Assembly (NCBI GenBank): GCA_910589595.1
Contig: CAJUTM010000004.1
Span: 62,001-126,000 of the forward strand
Direction: 5' to 3'
Length of the DNA: 64,000 bases
Origin: an uncultured Eubacterium sp.
Lineage (GTDB): Bacteria; Bacillota; Clostridia; Lachnospirales; Lachnospiraceae
A program made the position numbers and the translations under genes. Under the pieces are notes generated by a model. It worked only from the letters and a program-made list of their open reading frames with translations, had not been told where the DNA came from and searched no databases. Shown in pieces: positions 50,436-58,526 of this stretch (positions within the stretch are counted from its first letter, which is position 1; each line of letters opens with the position of its first letter).

Positions 50436-53214
50436 TTAATTTTTTGCATTCACAGTACTTAATATTTCCGCTCCGGAGGCATCATACCCGCTATAACGAT
50501 AATCGTATGCGCTGTCATCTTCATGCACCAGAGAGCCGCTGACACTGCCGCCGCGATATAGCGTATACGAAACTCCCGCTTCCAGCTCTGGCGACGTATA
50601 CAGAACATAATTATAATTCTTTGGCGGCTTGATGGCAAGGAGTACATCGTTATCTTTCATAATGGCAAATGCCGTGCCGGCGCCGATAGAGGAAGCGCCT
50701 CCCTGATTTCCACCCACTCCCGGCCTCATGCCTCCAAATCCACCCGAAGAACCGCCATACACTACGACCGGCTGCCCTTTGCCGGATGGCGATTCGGCCA
50801 TGCCGCTTTTTCCTACTGCCAGCAATGTTACCCCGTGACTGATAAAATAACCGGAATCGGTATCAACGGCTGAATTTCCATTGGAATCAGGGCCATACAC
50901 GATAATCGTACCTCCATAAGCATAGAACGTTCCGTTGCAGTCAATTCCATCGCCATCCGACGTATAATTGCCCGTAGTCTCGGTTCCGTCCGCATTCGGC
51001 AATACAAAACTGTGAGTGGTATCATCGGCAACCATGACATTCAGATAACCGCCCAGCATCTGTAATGTATTATTGGCAGACGAACCAATAATAATCTGTC
51101 CACCCTCAATTCCCTCATAGCACTTGTCAATTACGATATCACAGCCGTTCATGAGAAACACACCTGCCGGAGCGGTAATCCCATCATCCGAGGAGGAAAT
51201 CTTCAGTGTTCCGCCGGAAATCACACATGTATTATTACTGTGAACTCCGTCATCCGGCGCCCCGATAATATACTGGCCGTCGGAATTTGCTGCAGACAGA
51301 TTGCCGCCGGAAGAACCTTGATTCGGTCTTCCTCCAGATGGCATTCCGCCGCCTCCGTTGTATTTAATGCCCGCATTTGTCGTATCAATCGTTATCTTTC
51401 CTCCCGATATCACAATACCGCCGGAAGCTTCCTTTGTATAGACCGTTCCCGCCTCATAATCACTGCCGTCTTCCACGGATTTATAACGGTACGAGCACGC
51501 CTTTGTGCCGCCCTTGATTCCCTTATGGCTTCCGGTGTCTACATTGACTACTTCCGTCTTGGAATTAAATGTAGAGGACATAGTGTTATAATTTCCACTT
51601 CCCAATGCGGAATTGTAATAATTGATACCCGCATTTTCAAAATACGTTTTAATCCGGATAACCGTATCGTCTCCGGAAATATTTACATTTTCCGCCTGTA
51701 TCCCGTCACCATAGCACTGCTCAATCTCTATCGTTCCCCCTGTGATGATAACACTGTAATTTTTGGCGTTAATACTATCTCCTGCCGTATAGGTACTGCG
51801 AACCGTACCGCCCCCAATTACAATATTTCCATTCTTGGATTTTAACGCATTACTGCGGGCAGAATGCAGCGTGTACATACCGTCATTTATCCATATGCCG
51901 CCTTTGCCCTTCTTGCCCGTTCCCTTGAGACAGTCTCCGTTCACGGTGACGGCATATATTCCGCTCTCAAAGACAAGCGTCCCTTTACAATAAATGCCGT
52001 CCGAACAGTCCTTTCCTCCGAAATCAGTGTCGGAATCCATTCCGTCTGTAACGGTCAGGCCTGCCGTACTATCTCCCTCATAGGCAGAAAATGTCAGTCT
52101 GGTTTCTGCGTCGTCGGCACAGATAACCGCAGCTGCCGGACTTTCCGTGTATGCGCCGTTTCCTGTGAACACGGAATTTCCTTTCAACGTCACATGAACA
52201 TCCAAAGTCGATTTCTTAATATTGCATACCGGAACATCCTCTCCGGCATTTCTCCCCAAGGCATGATTATCAATGACAAGGTGGTCCCAGATTAGATTTA
52301 TTTCTTGGGAAATGTTTCCGGCAACAATAATTTCCGTATTTGTTATCGGCTCCGAAACCGTTCCCCCTGTGATTACATAAGTTCCCGCCTTAGCAATCGT
52401 AAGCGTCTTCAAATTGCCCTCTTGCGAATAAGAAACCTCATCTTCTTTTACGTTTTCTGAAGTCATACCATCGGCGGTCAGCGTGATGACAGGCGTATTA
52501 TCGGCGATTACTGCCGGCTCTTTGACTGCCGGTTTGTCAATGGCGACAACAGACAGCTTCTCTGCCTCATTCAGTTTCTCCTGTGACGCCACTTTCCCCT
52601 CGGGGTCAGCAGTAGCCGTTGACGGCGCAGGCGGATTCGTGCCGCCCGATGGCGGAACCGTTCCTATCGGCGTATCCTCCGGCTTATCCGAAGCGTCGGA
52701 CGGCGGCGTCTGCACCGGTACGGACGTTGTCTGCGTCGGACTGGCTGTACTATTGTCCGGCGACGGCGTTACCTTATCTGTCGTATCGGGGTCTGCCGTA
52801 TCCGCAGACGCTTCCCCACCGGCAATCGTGTATTTGTATTTGGCGGTATACGCCTTTTTTTTCTGTTTCGACAGTTTATTTAATTTCTGATTTGTAACTT
52901 TTACTGATTTTTTTATGGCGCAAAGCGACAGAACTGTTGTTTTCCTGATTTTAAAGGTCTTACTTTTCCCGCTCTTTATCACTTTACTTTTCTTAAACTT
53001 TCCTGATGTCTTATAAAAAACCTGATATCCTTTTTTGGCCTTTACTTTTACTTTAATGGCCTTTTTGTAAGTACCTGCTTTTTGGGAAATGGTGTAATAC
53101 TTTGTGCTTTTGGCATTTCCTTTTGCCCCTGCACACACAGGCATCTCAAATGCGCTGGTGAGCAATAACACCCCCCGCCAAAAACAGCGAAAATATGTGC
53201 TTCTTTCTTTTCAT
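50436..53214 (-). pseudogene. Carbohydrate-binding surface protein (DUF4353-type), frameshifted in the signal peptide
   Basis: An ATG at 53214 (GGGGG upstream) gives MKRKKHIFSLFLAGG and soon stops. Removing one G from the G6 run (about 53171-53176) joins it to LLLTSAFEMPVCAGAKG, making a normal signal peptide. The rest, 910 codons, is open: a Lys-rich domain (30-110), a Ser/Thr/Pro linker (115-200), and a large beta-helical DUF4353-like domain (about 215-820) with repeated GGT/GG-hydrophobic turns (ISGGTLKISSSDDGITA, IGAPDDGVHSNNTC). A Gly-rich stretch (GGSSGGFGGMRPGVGGNQGG) precedes a C-terminal beta domain. Phase variation, decay or a base-call error could explain the indel. A GTG at 53171 lacks a signal peptide. 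Confidence 0.75.
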
Positions 53215-53257
53215 GGAATCGTCCCCCTTGATATAATAGCTGTTAGCGATGCATTTA

Positions 53258-53279
53258 CTGTAATCTTCTCCTATTACAG
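53258..53279. promoter_or_regulatory. Inverted repeat upstream of the DUF4353-type gene
   Basis: CTGTAAT (53258-53264) and ATTACAG (53273-53279), perfect 7-base arms with 8 bases between, about 45 bases before the ATG. It may be an operator; the flanks are AT-rich and no clear -35/-10 pair was fixed. Confidence 0.4.
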
Positions 53280-53344
53280 ATTAATGTACGAACTTTAAAT
53301 AAACCTAAAAGAGTTAGAAGAAAATAGAAATAAAGAAAATTTCA

Positions 53345-53385
53345 GCGCAGCCGGACGGTGGTAATTCAACTCCGCCGGACTGCGC
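53345..53385 (-). terminator. Terminator of the MCP gene
   Basis: GCGCAG-CCGG arm (53345-53354) pairs with CCGG-A-CTGCGC (53375-53385), and inner bases pair further; TGAAATTTTCTTT follows on the minus strand. Confidence 0.75.
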
Positions 53386-53395
53386 CTGTTTCCTG

Positions 53396-54907
53396 TCAAT
53401 CTGAAAATACGGTTCGTGCAATTTCCTTTTCCTTATCACACAATTCGTCTAATTTCTGCGTCATGCCATGAATCTTCTCCATGTTGGCTGACTGGGATAC
53501 GACTGCTTTGTCCATCCCCTCAATCTTAGATAAAATATGTTCAATCACTTTTTGCATCTCATTTAAGCTCTGCGAAATATGTTCCGACGTCTCATTACAC
53601 GAAACTGCCAGATTACCGACTTCATTTGCCACAACGGCAAATCCTTTTCCCGCCTCTCCTGCTCTCGCCGCCTCAATCGAAGCATTCAGGGAAAGCAAGT
53701 TGGTCTGAGAGGCAATTCCCTGAATCAAAGAGATAATTTCAAGAGATTCGTTTACCTTTTCGTTCACGGAAGCCGCCGCCTTTGTAATGCTGTCCTGCTG
53801 TTCATTTAATCCCTGTACATCTGTCGTTGTCTCCGCCACAACGGCACTGATTTCATCGAGACCCGCAGCCAGACTCTCAATACTTTTTTCCATGTCCGCC
53901 TCGAATATCTCCCGACTCCGTTTCTGCTCCGTCACATCAAGCGCTGTCGCCGCCAGCACAATCGGCCTTCTGGCTAAATCAAACACCGCAGTGACTGTCA
54001 TGTGAAACCACCGGTAATTGCCGTCCGCGTGGCGAATACGGAAATCTTCTCTCAGGGGCGCCTGTGATGTCCCTGCGTTTACATAGTTGAAAATCTCTTC
54101 CATCACCCGCTTCTTGTCTTTTTCATGGATTAGGTTCGAATAGGAGTCCGGCACATTCGGAAAATCCTGCTCGTTATGGAAACCCAGTAACTTTCTGAAC
54201 TGCTCGGAATACCAGAACTGATTTTCCGGATTTTTTATGTCTCCATCCACGACATTCATACTCCACGAACCCTCGTTCAATATGGAATCAATGGCGTCAT
54301 GCTTCTTTTTGGACATATCCAGCTCTATGGCATTGTTGTGGGCTACCGTAATATCGGAAAGCGTTCCTATAAATTCAAACGGTTTGCCTCCCCGCCGGAC
54401 AACTTCACCTGCCATGCGCATCCAGCACAGTCCGTCGGTCTTCGTCTGAAAACGGTATTCCACATCAAAAACCTTTTTCCCCGTCACATCTTCAATCGTA
54501 TCATGAAACTCTTTCATGACCTGCTCTTTGTCAGCTTCATAAATCTTTGACAGCCATGCCTCCATCGTATCTTCAAATTCACTGCTGTCCTTATAACCGG
54601 TGATTTCACGAAACTCATCACTAAACATAACCCGATTAATCTCCTGATTCTCTCCGAAATACATCGACCACATTCCGGAATGGTTCATCCGGTTCAGCAT
54701 TGTCATGTTTTCTCTGGCATGATTCAACAGCAAATTCGCACAATTCAGCAGATTATTCAGAGATTTCACAACTTCCGGCGCTTTCTCCTGAACGGCTTCA
54801 TTTTTGATTTCCTCAAATACACCGACCTGAAACGATTTCCCCGCCAGTGCATCCAATTCTCCGGACAACTGTGTCATCCAGTTTTCCTGTGTTTTCTTTC
54901 CACGCAT
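53396..54907 (-). CDS. Cytosolic methyl-accepting chemotaxis protein with two PAS domains
   Basis: 503 residues with no signal peptide or membrane segment. An N-terminal helical part (1-70) precedes PAS 1 (about 75-205, GMWSMYFGENQEINRVMFSD, FIGTLSDITVAHNN), PAS 2 (about 215-335, GSWSMNVVDGDIKNPENQFWY, AATALDVTEQKRS), and an MCP signalling domain (340-500). The hairpin tip is recognised in IASQTNLLSLNASIEAARAGE and GFAVVANEVGNLA. PAS-only input suggests redox, light or small-ligand sensing in the cytosol, working with CheA/CheW elsewhere. It has its own promoter and terminator. The signalling domain is short relative to the longest MCP classes. Confidence 0.9.
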   Translation of the reverse strand: MRGKKTQENWMTQLSGELDALAGKSFQVGVFEEIKNEAVQEKAPEVVKSLNNLLNCANLLLNHARENMTMLNRMNHSGMWSMYFGENQEINRVMFSDEFREITGYKDSSEFEDTMEAWLSKIYEADKEQVMKEFHDTIEDVTGKKVFDVEYRFQTKTDGLCWMRMAGEVVRRGGKPFEFIGTLSDITVAHNNAIELDMSKKKHDAIDSILNEGSWSMNVVDGDIKNPENQFWYSEQFRKLLGFHNEQDFPNVPDSYSNLIHEKDKKRVMEEIFNYVNAGTSQAPLREDFRIRHADGNYRWFHMTVTAVFDLARRPIVLAATALDVTEQKRSREIFEADMEKSIESLAAGLDEISAVVAETTTDVQGLNEQQDSITKAAASVNEKVNESLEIISLIQGIASQTNLLSLNASIEAARAGEAGKGFAVVANEVGNLAVSCNETSEHISQSLNEMQKVIEHILSKIEGMDKAVVSQSANMEKIHGMTQKLDELCDKEKEIARTVFSD

Positions 54908-54985
54908 GCTATAAGTCTCCTTTTCCTTTATTCGTATATTGATATCAAGTTCAAATGCGCTGCCCTTTCTCTTACTGTTATTACT

Positions 54986-55015
54986 ATATTAACTTGATAC
55001 GCTTTTATATGTCAA
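54986..55015 (-). promoter_or_regulatory. Promoter of the MCP gene
   Basis: TTGACA (55010-55015) and TAATAT (54986-54991), 18-base spacer. An inverted repeat TATCAAGTT ... AACTTGATA (about 54993-55003 and 54951-54960) flanks the start region. A sigma-28 box is not seen here. Confidence 0.65.
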
Positions 55016-55022
55016 GGATTCC

Positions 55023-55799
55023 CTACTCAATTTTCTGCATTCTTACCCAAAGTTTCATAACTATCCGCTGGGGGATTATTTTAGAGAAAAAATGCGCAGA
55101 TTTGGCAAAAGCTCCGTAAACGGATATATCTCGGCCTCTTTTAGTATCTTTCAGCGCCTTGCTGACAACTACATCCGGCTCTGTCATCGCGGAAAAAACC
55201 GTCGTTCCCTTTTTTGCCCCTATCATGGCGCGCTCGTACAGTCCGGTGTTTATCCACCCCGGACATACGGCAATCGCATGAATCTTCTTGTCTTTTAATT
55301 CCACATTCAGCGCTCTTGTATAATTTCGCACAAAGGCTTTCGTGGAACTGTATATATTCTGATAAGGCAGAGGAAAAAACGCTGCCAGCGAAGCAATATT
55401 TATCATATGGCTGCCTGCCTCCATATAGGGAATGCAGACGAGAGCGAGCGCAACGACCGCACCCATATTCAAATCCATCATATTCAGGGATTCTTCCACA
55501 CCGATATCATAATAAGAACAAAACTTGGCAAATCCGGCATTATTCACAAGAAAGCGGATAGATATATCTCCCTCACCAGCCAGTCTTTCCTGCAAGTGAG
55601 CGAAATTTTCCCGCACCGTCAAATCCAGAGGGAAAATCTTTATCCGCTTCCCGTAATCATATATCAGCTTTTCCAGCTTCTCCTTATTTCTGGCAACCGC
55701 CCATATTTCCTCTACGTCCTCTTCTAATAATTTTCTTACAAATTCCCTGCCCAATCCGCTGTCTGCACCGGTCACAAGGGCTATCTTTTTCTTACTCAA
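55023..55799 (-). CDS. SDR-family NAD(P)-dependent oxidoreductase
   Basis: Classical short-chain dehydrogenase, 258 residues from a TTG six bases after GGAGG (a GTG one codon earlier is too close to the RBS). NAD(P)-binding TGADSGLGREFVRKL at the N-terminus, NNAGFAK near 88, catalytic Ser in INIASLAAF near 135, Tyr-Lys in YSSTKAF near 150, and CPGWINTGL near 183. A C-terminal hydrophobic patch is present. Substrate unknown. It is flanked by a promoter at 55846-55874 and followed directly by the MCP promoter, so it is monocistronic. Confidence 0.9.
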   Translation of the reverse strand: MSKKKIALVTGADSGLGREFVRKLLEEDVEEIWAVARNKEKLEKLIYDYGKRIKIFPLDLTVRENFAHLQERLAGEGDISIRFLVNNAGFAKFCSYYDIGVEESLNMMDLNMGAVVALALVCIPYMEAGSHMINIASLAAFFPLPYQNIYSSTKAFVRNYTRALNVELKDKKIHAIAVCPGWINTGLYERAMIGAKKGTTVFSAMTEPDVVVSKALKDTKRGRDISVYGAFAKSAHFFSKIIPQRIVMKLWVRMQKIE

Positions 55800-55845
55800 C
55801 ACTTTCCTCCCATACTATATATTAACTGCATATTTTATGCTTACC

Positions 55846-55874
55846 ATCATATCACACATATAGTATTCCCACAA
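55846..55874 (-). promoter_or_regulatory. Probable promoter of the SDR gene
   Basis: TTGTGG (55869-55874) and TATGAT (55846-55851) on the minus strand, 17-base spacer, about 46 bases before the start. Confidence 0.5.
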
Positions 55875-55937
55875 CCGCTAGTACAATGAAAATTAAGTCT
55901 TTGATATATTCACGTAGGATAATTGTTTCAGATACAA

Positions 55938-55978
55938 GAAAGAAACTACCATACCCCATGACATTCGTAGTTTCTTTC
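55938..55978. terminator. Stem-loop terminator between the coiled-coil gene and the SDR gene
   Basis: A 12-base stem GAAAGAAACTAC (55938-55949) / GTAGTTTCTTTC (55967-55978) with a 17-base loop, 36 bases after the stop of the gene at 56015. TTGTATCTG follows on minus; ATCTGTTTTTTG on plus. Confidence 0.7.
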
Positions 55979-56014
55979 ATCTGTTTTTTGTTAGTATAAC
56001 AATCCGGCCCGTTG

Positions 56015-56860
56015 TCAAACTAATTGGTCTAAACTGGCGCCCTCAACCGCCACCGAAACTTCCGGTGCGGAAACCGGCATCTCCATGCCGCCAATTTCCA
56101 ACGATACTCCTGCGTCGCTGCTACTACCGCCATCGCTGCCGCCAAAAGAAGCTCCTTTCTGCTTCTCCTTCGCAAGCCGGTCAAACACGGCTTTCAAATA
56201 TTTCATATCCGCTTCTAAAATCTCCCGCAGCTCTTCTGCGCGGTGTTTCTTTTTTAATTTCTCCAAATCCAGAGCATCCATATTTGTCTTTCCGGCCGGC
56301 ATCAGTTCGTCAAGGTCTTCCAAACCACTCTCTTCCTCTACTTCTTTCATAAGTTCTTCCATCTCATTCTGAAGTTCGCGCATCATCTGCTCCATCTCTT
56401 CACGACTGATTTCCGCTATATCCTCCATAGGCATTTCTTCCAAAACCGATTGAATTTCCGCGTCGTCTTCTTTTTCCCAATCAGTCTCGCAATATGCCCC
56501 CTTATCTTTTGCGTCCTCTTCTTCTTTCAAATGCTTCATCCGCTTTTTGGCAATCCTCGCCATCTGTTCTGCGTGTACAATCGCATTCCGCAGTTCCTCT
56601 TCGTCATAATCCCCCGTCGACAGTCTTCTTCGAAGAACGGCAACCTGCTCTCTGGCACGAACGACAAGCTGCCCCGCATTCACCGATGTTTTCGTTCTCA
56701 TCAACTGGGCCGAAAAGCCTTTAAAATTATATCCGGATTTTTTCATCTTCTTTTTATCTTTGCCGCATGAACGGTTGATTGTACCAACAACCGTTCCGTC
56801 CGCCCTTTTAAGCGTAATTGTTCTCATATTTGAGCGAAAACCGCCAATACCAATCCCCAT
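56015..56860 (-). CDS. Coiled-coil protein of unknown function under a sigma-28-like promoter
   Basis: 281 residues, no signal peptide. The N-terminus (MGIGIGGFRSNMRTITLKRAD) and a basic KDKKKMKKSGYNFKGFSAQLM segment precede a long charged coiled coil (about 70-240, rich in E, K and M), and a short apolar C-terminus (SLEIGGMEMPVSAP) with Gly/Ser flanks. No family is recognised; the pattern is common in Lachnospiraceae. AGGAGGG precedes the ATG. The upstream GCCGATAT box suggests a link to motility. It could be a structural or scaffold protein; function is not inferred further. Confidence 0.65.
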   Translation of the reverse strand: MGIGIGGFRSNMRTITLKRADGTVVGTINRSCGKDKKKMKKSGYNFKGFSAQLMRTKTSVNAGQLVVRAREQVAVLRRRLSTGDYDEEELRNAIVHAEQMARIAKKRMKHLKEEEDAKDKGAYCETDWEKEDDAEIQSVLEEMPMEDIAEISREEMEQMMRELQNEMEELMKEVEEESGLEDLDELMPAGKTNMDALDLEKLKKKHRAEELREILEADMKYLKAVFDRLAKEKQKGASFGGSDGGSSSDAGVSLEIGGMEMPVSAPEVSVAVEGASLDQLV

Positions 56861-56933
56861 ATCAATCCCTCCTCATTCCATCCATTGATAAAGAAGCGAT
56901 GACTTCTCTGTCAAAAAACTTTCTATAAGGTAA

Positions 56934-56960
56934 ATATCGGCATTTTCCCTCTTGTTTTTA
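56934..56960 (-). promoter_or_regulatory. Sigma-28 (sigma-D/FliA)-type promoter
   Basis: TAAA (56957-56960), 15-base spacer, GCCGATAT (56934-56941) on the minus strand. The consensus is TAAA-N15-GCCGATAA, so seven of eight -10 positions match. It lies 74 bases before the coiled-coil gene's ATG. A weaker sigma-A-like pair (TTGACA near 56906-56911 and TTATCA) also lies between. Confidence 0.65.
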
Positions 56961-56976
56961 ACAACCGTGTCCCCAA

Positions 56977-57630
56977 TTATTTCAAATAACTCATAAAATC
57001 ACTTGTATTTTTCGCGGCATCTCCCCGAAACACTTTTGTTCCTGCCACAAAGACGTTGGCGCCGGCTTCCATAATTTCGCGAATGTTGTCCAGACTGACG
57101 CCGCCGTCCACCTCAATGTCAACTGACAAATTGCGCTCCGTAATTATCTCCCGCAGCTTGCGGATTTTGACAAATGTCTCTTTAATCAGGCTCTGACCGC
57201 CGTGTCCCGGATAGACCGTCATCACCAAAACCATAGACAGCTTGTCCAACACCGGAAGCAGCGATTCGATTCCTGTGTCCGGACTGATAGCGACACCGGC
57301 TTTTTTGCCACAGCGCAAAATTTCATCTACCGCCGCCGGCAAATCCTCACACGCCTCCGTATGTATCGTGATTCCGTCGGCTCCGGCTTTAGCAAAACGC
57401 TCAATATAGCGAATAGGCTCCGTAATCATTAAATGCACGTCAAAAAAAGCGTCAGTATAACTGCGCAATCCTGTTACAATCGGGAGTCCAAAGGAAATAT
57501 TGGGAACAAATACCCCGTCCATCACATCAATATGAATATACTCTGCTCCGGCCTTTGTTACTGCCTGAATTTCCTTTGCCAGACATCCTGCGTCTGCTGC
57601 CAAAATAGACGGTGACAATCGATTTGTCAT
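56977..57630 (-). CDS. rpe: Ribulose-phosphate 3-epimerase
   Basis: Interconverts ribulose 5-phosphate and xylulose 5-phosphate in the pentose-phosphate pathway. TIM barrel, 217 residues from the ATG at 57630 (GGAGGT upstream; a TTG at 57645 covers that RBS). LSPSILAADAGCL at the start, HIDVMDGVFVPNISFG near 32, DVHLMI near 65, MTVYPGHGGQ near 136 and EVDGGVSLDNI near 171 carry the metal and catalytic Asp residues. Its ATG overlaps the rsgA stop (ATGA), so it is coupled. The prpC-prkC-rsgA-rpe order is standard in Firmicutes. Confidence 0.97.
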   Translation of the reverse strand: MTNRLSPSILAADAGCLAKEIQAVTKAGAEYIHIDVMDGVFVPNISFGLPIVTGLRSYTDAFFDVHLMITEPIRYIERFAKAGADGITIHTEACEDLPAAVDEILRCGKKAGVAISPDTGIESLLPVLDKLSMVLVMTVYPGHGGQSLIKETFVKIRKLREIITERNLSVDIEVDGGVSLDNIREIMEAGANVFVAGTKVFRGDAAKNTSDFMSYLK

Positions 57631-58526
57631 TTTTTCGACCTCCAATTCTTTCTTCTTTCGGATTCGGATATCTCCTCGTATATTTGTACATAGTTCGCAT
57701 AACGGTTTTCACTTATCATCCCTTTTGCCAGCGCCTCGCGCACAGCGCATTCCGGCTCATGTATATGAGAACATCCGGTGTATTTACACTGCCCCTCGTA
57801 AGGCAGAAACTCCGTAAAGTACCTGTGAAGCTCTTCTTTTGCCACATCCGGCGAAGAGAGAGAACTAAATCCCGGCGTATCAAACAGAAACGTATGGCTG
57901 CCAAGAGAAAAAAGTTCTGAATGTCTTGTCGTATGCTTTCCCCGTTGTATCTTTTCACTGATTCTTCCCGTTTCCAACTGCGCCGTCGGGAAAATCAGAT
58001 TCACTAAACTTGATTTTCCCACTCCGGACGGGCCAGCCAATACCGTCGTCTTCCCATGCAGACACTGTTTCACTTCTTCTATTCCCGTCTTTTCTGTATT
58101 ACTGATTGCCAGAACCCGATTGGCACATTTCTCATATGTCTGCCGAAATCTTTGCTCCTCTTCCTCCGAAACGATATCCTGCTTGCTAAAACAGATAACA
58201 GTCTCCACCTGCTGCCATTCCATCATCAACAAAAAGCGGTCAAGCAGATTCAGATTTGGCATCGGTTTTGCCATGGCAAAAATAACCATCGCCTGATCTA
58301 CGTTTGCTACTGCCGGACGTTTCAGTTCGTTCTTTCTAGGCAAAATTTCCACAATATTACCTAACTGTTTTTCCTCATCCAGAATTTGCACACAAACATC
58401 GTCTCCAACGAGTGGTTTCATCCCATCCTTACGAAAACCGCCCTTTGCTTTGCATTCGTACAGCTTGTCATCGTCGCACCACACATAATAGAAGCCAGCA
58501 ATTCCCTTTACGATTTTCCCTTTCAT
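57627..58526 (-). CDS. rsgA: Ribosome small-subunit-dependent GTPase A
   Basis: Circularly permuted GTPase assisting late 30S assembly. 299 residues: OB domain (1-75), G4 FSKQD near 113, G1 GPSGVGKSSL near 164, G3 DTPGF near 215, and a C-terminal zinc site (CKYTGCSHIHEPEC near 247-260). It starts at ATG 58526, overlapping the prkC stop by four bases (ATGA); a TTG one codon earlier is not needed. Intact and normal length. Confidence 0.97.
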   Translation of the reverse strand: MKGKIVKGIAGFYYVWCDDDKLYECKAKGGFRKDGMKPLVGDDVCVQILDEEKQLGNIVEILPRKNELKRPAVANVDQAMVIFAMAKPMPNLNLLDRFLLMMEWQQVETVICFSKQDIVSEEEEQRFRQTYEKCANRVLAISNTEKTGIEEVKQCLHGKTTVLAGPSGVGKSSLVNLIFPTAQLETGRISEKIQRGKHTTRHSELFSLGSHTFLFDTPGFSSLSSPDVAKEELHRYFTEFLPYEGQCKYTGCSHIHEPECAVREALAKGMISENRYANYVQIYEEISESERRKNWRSKK

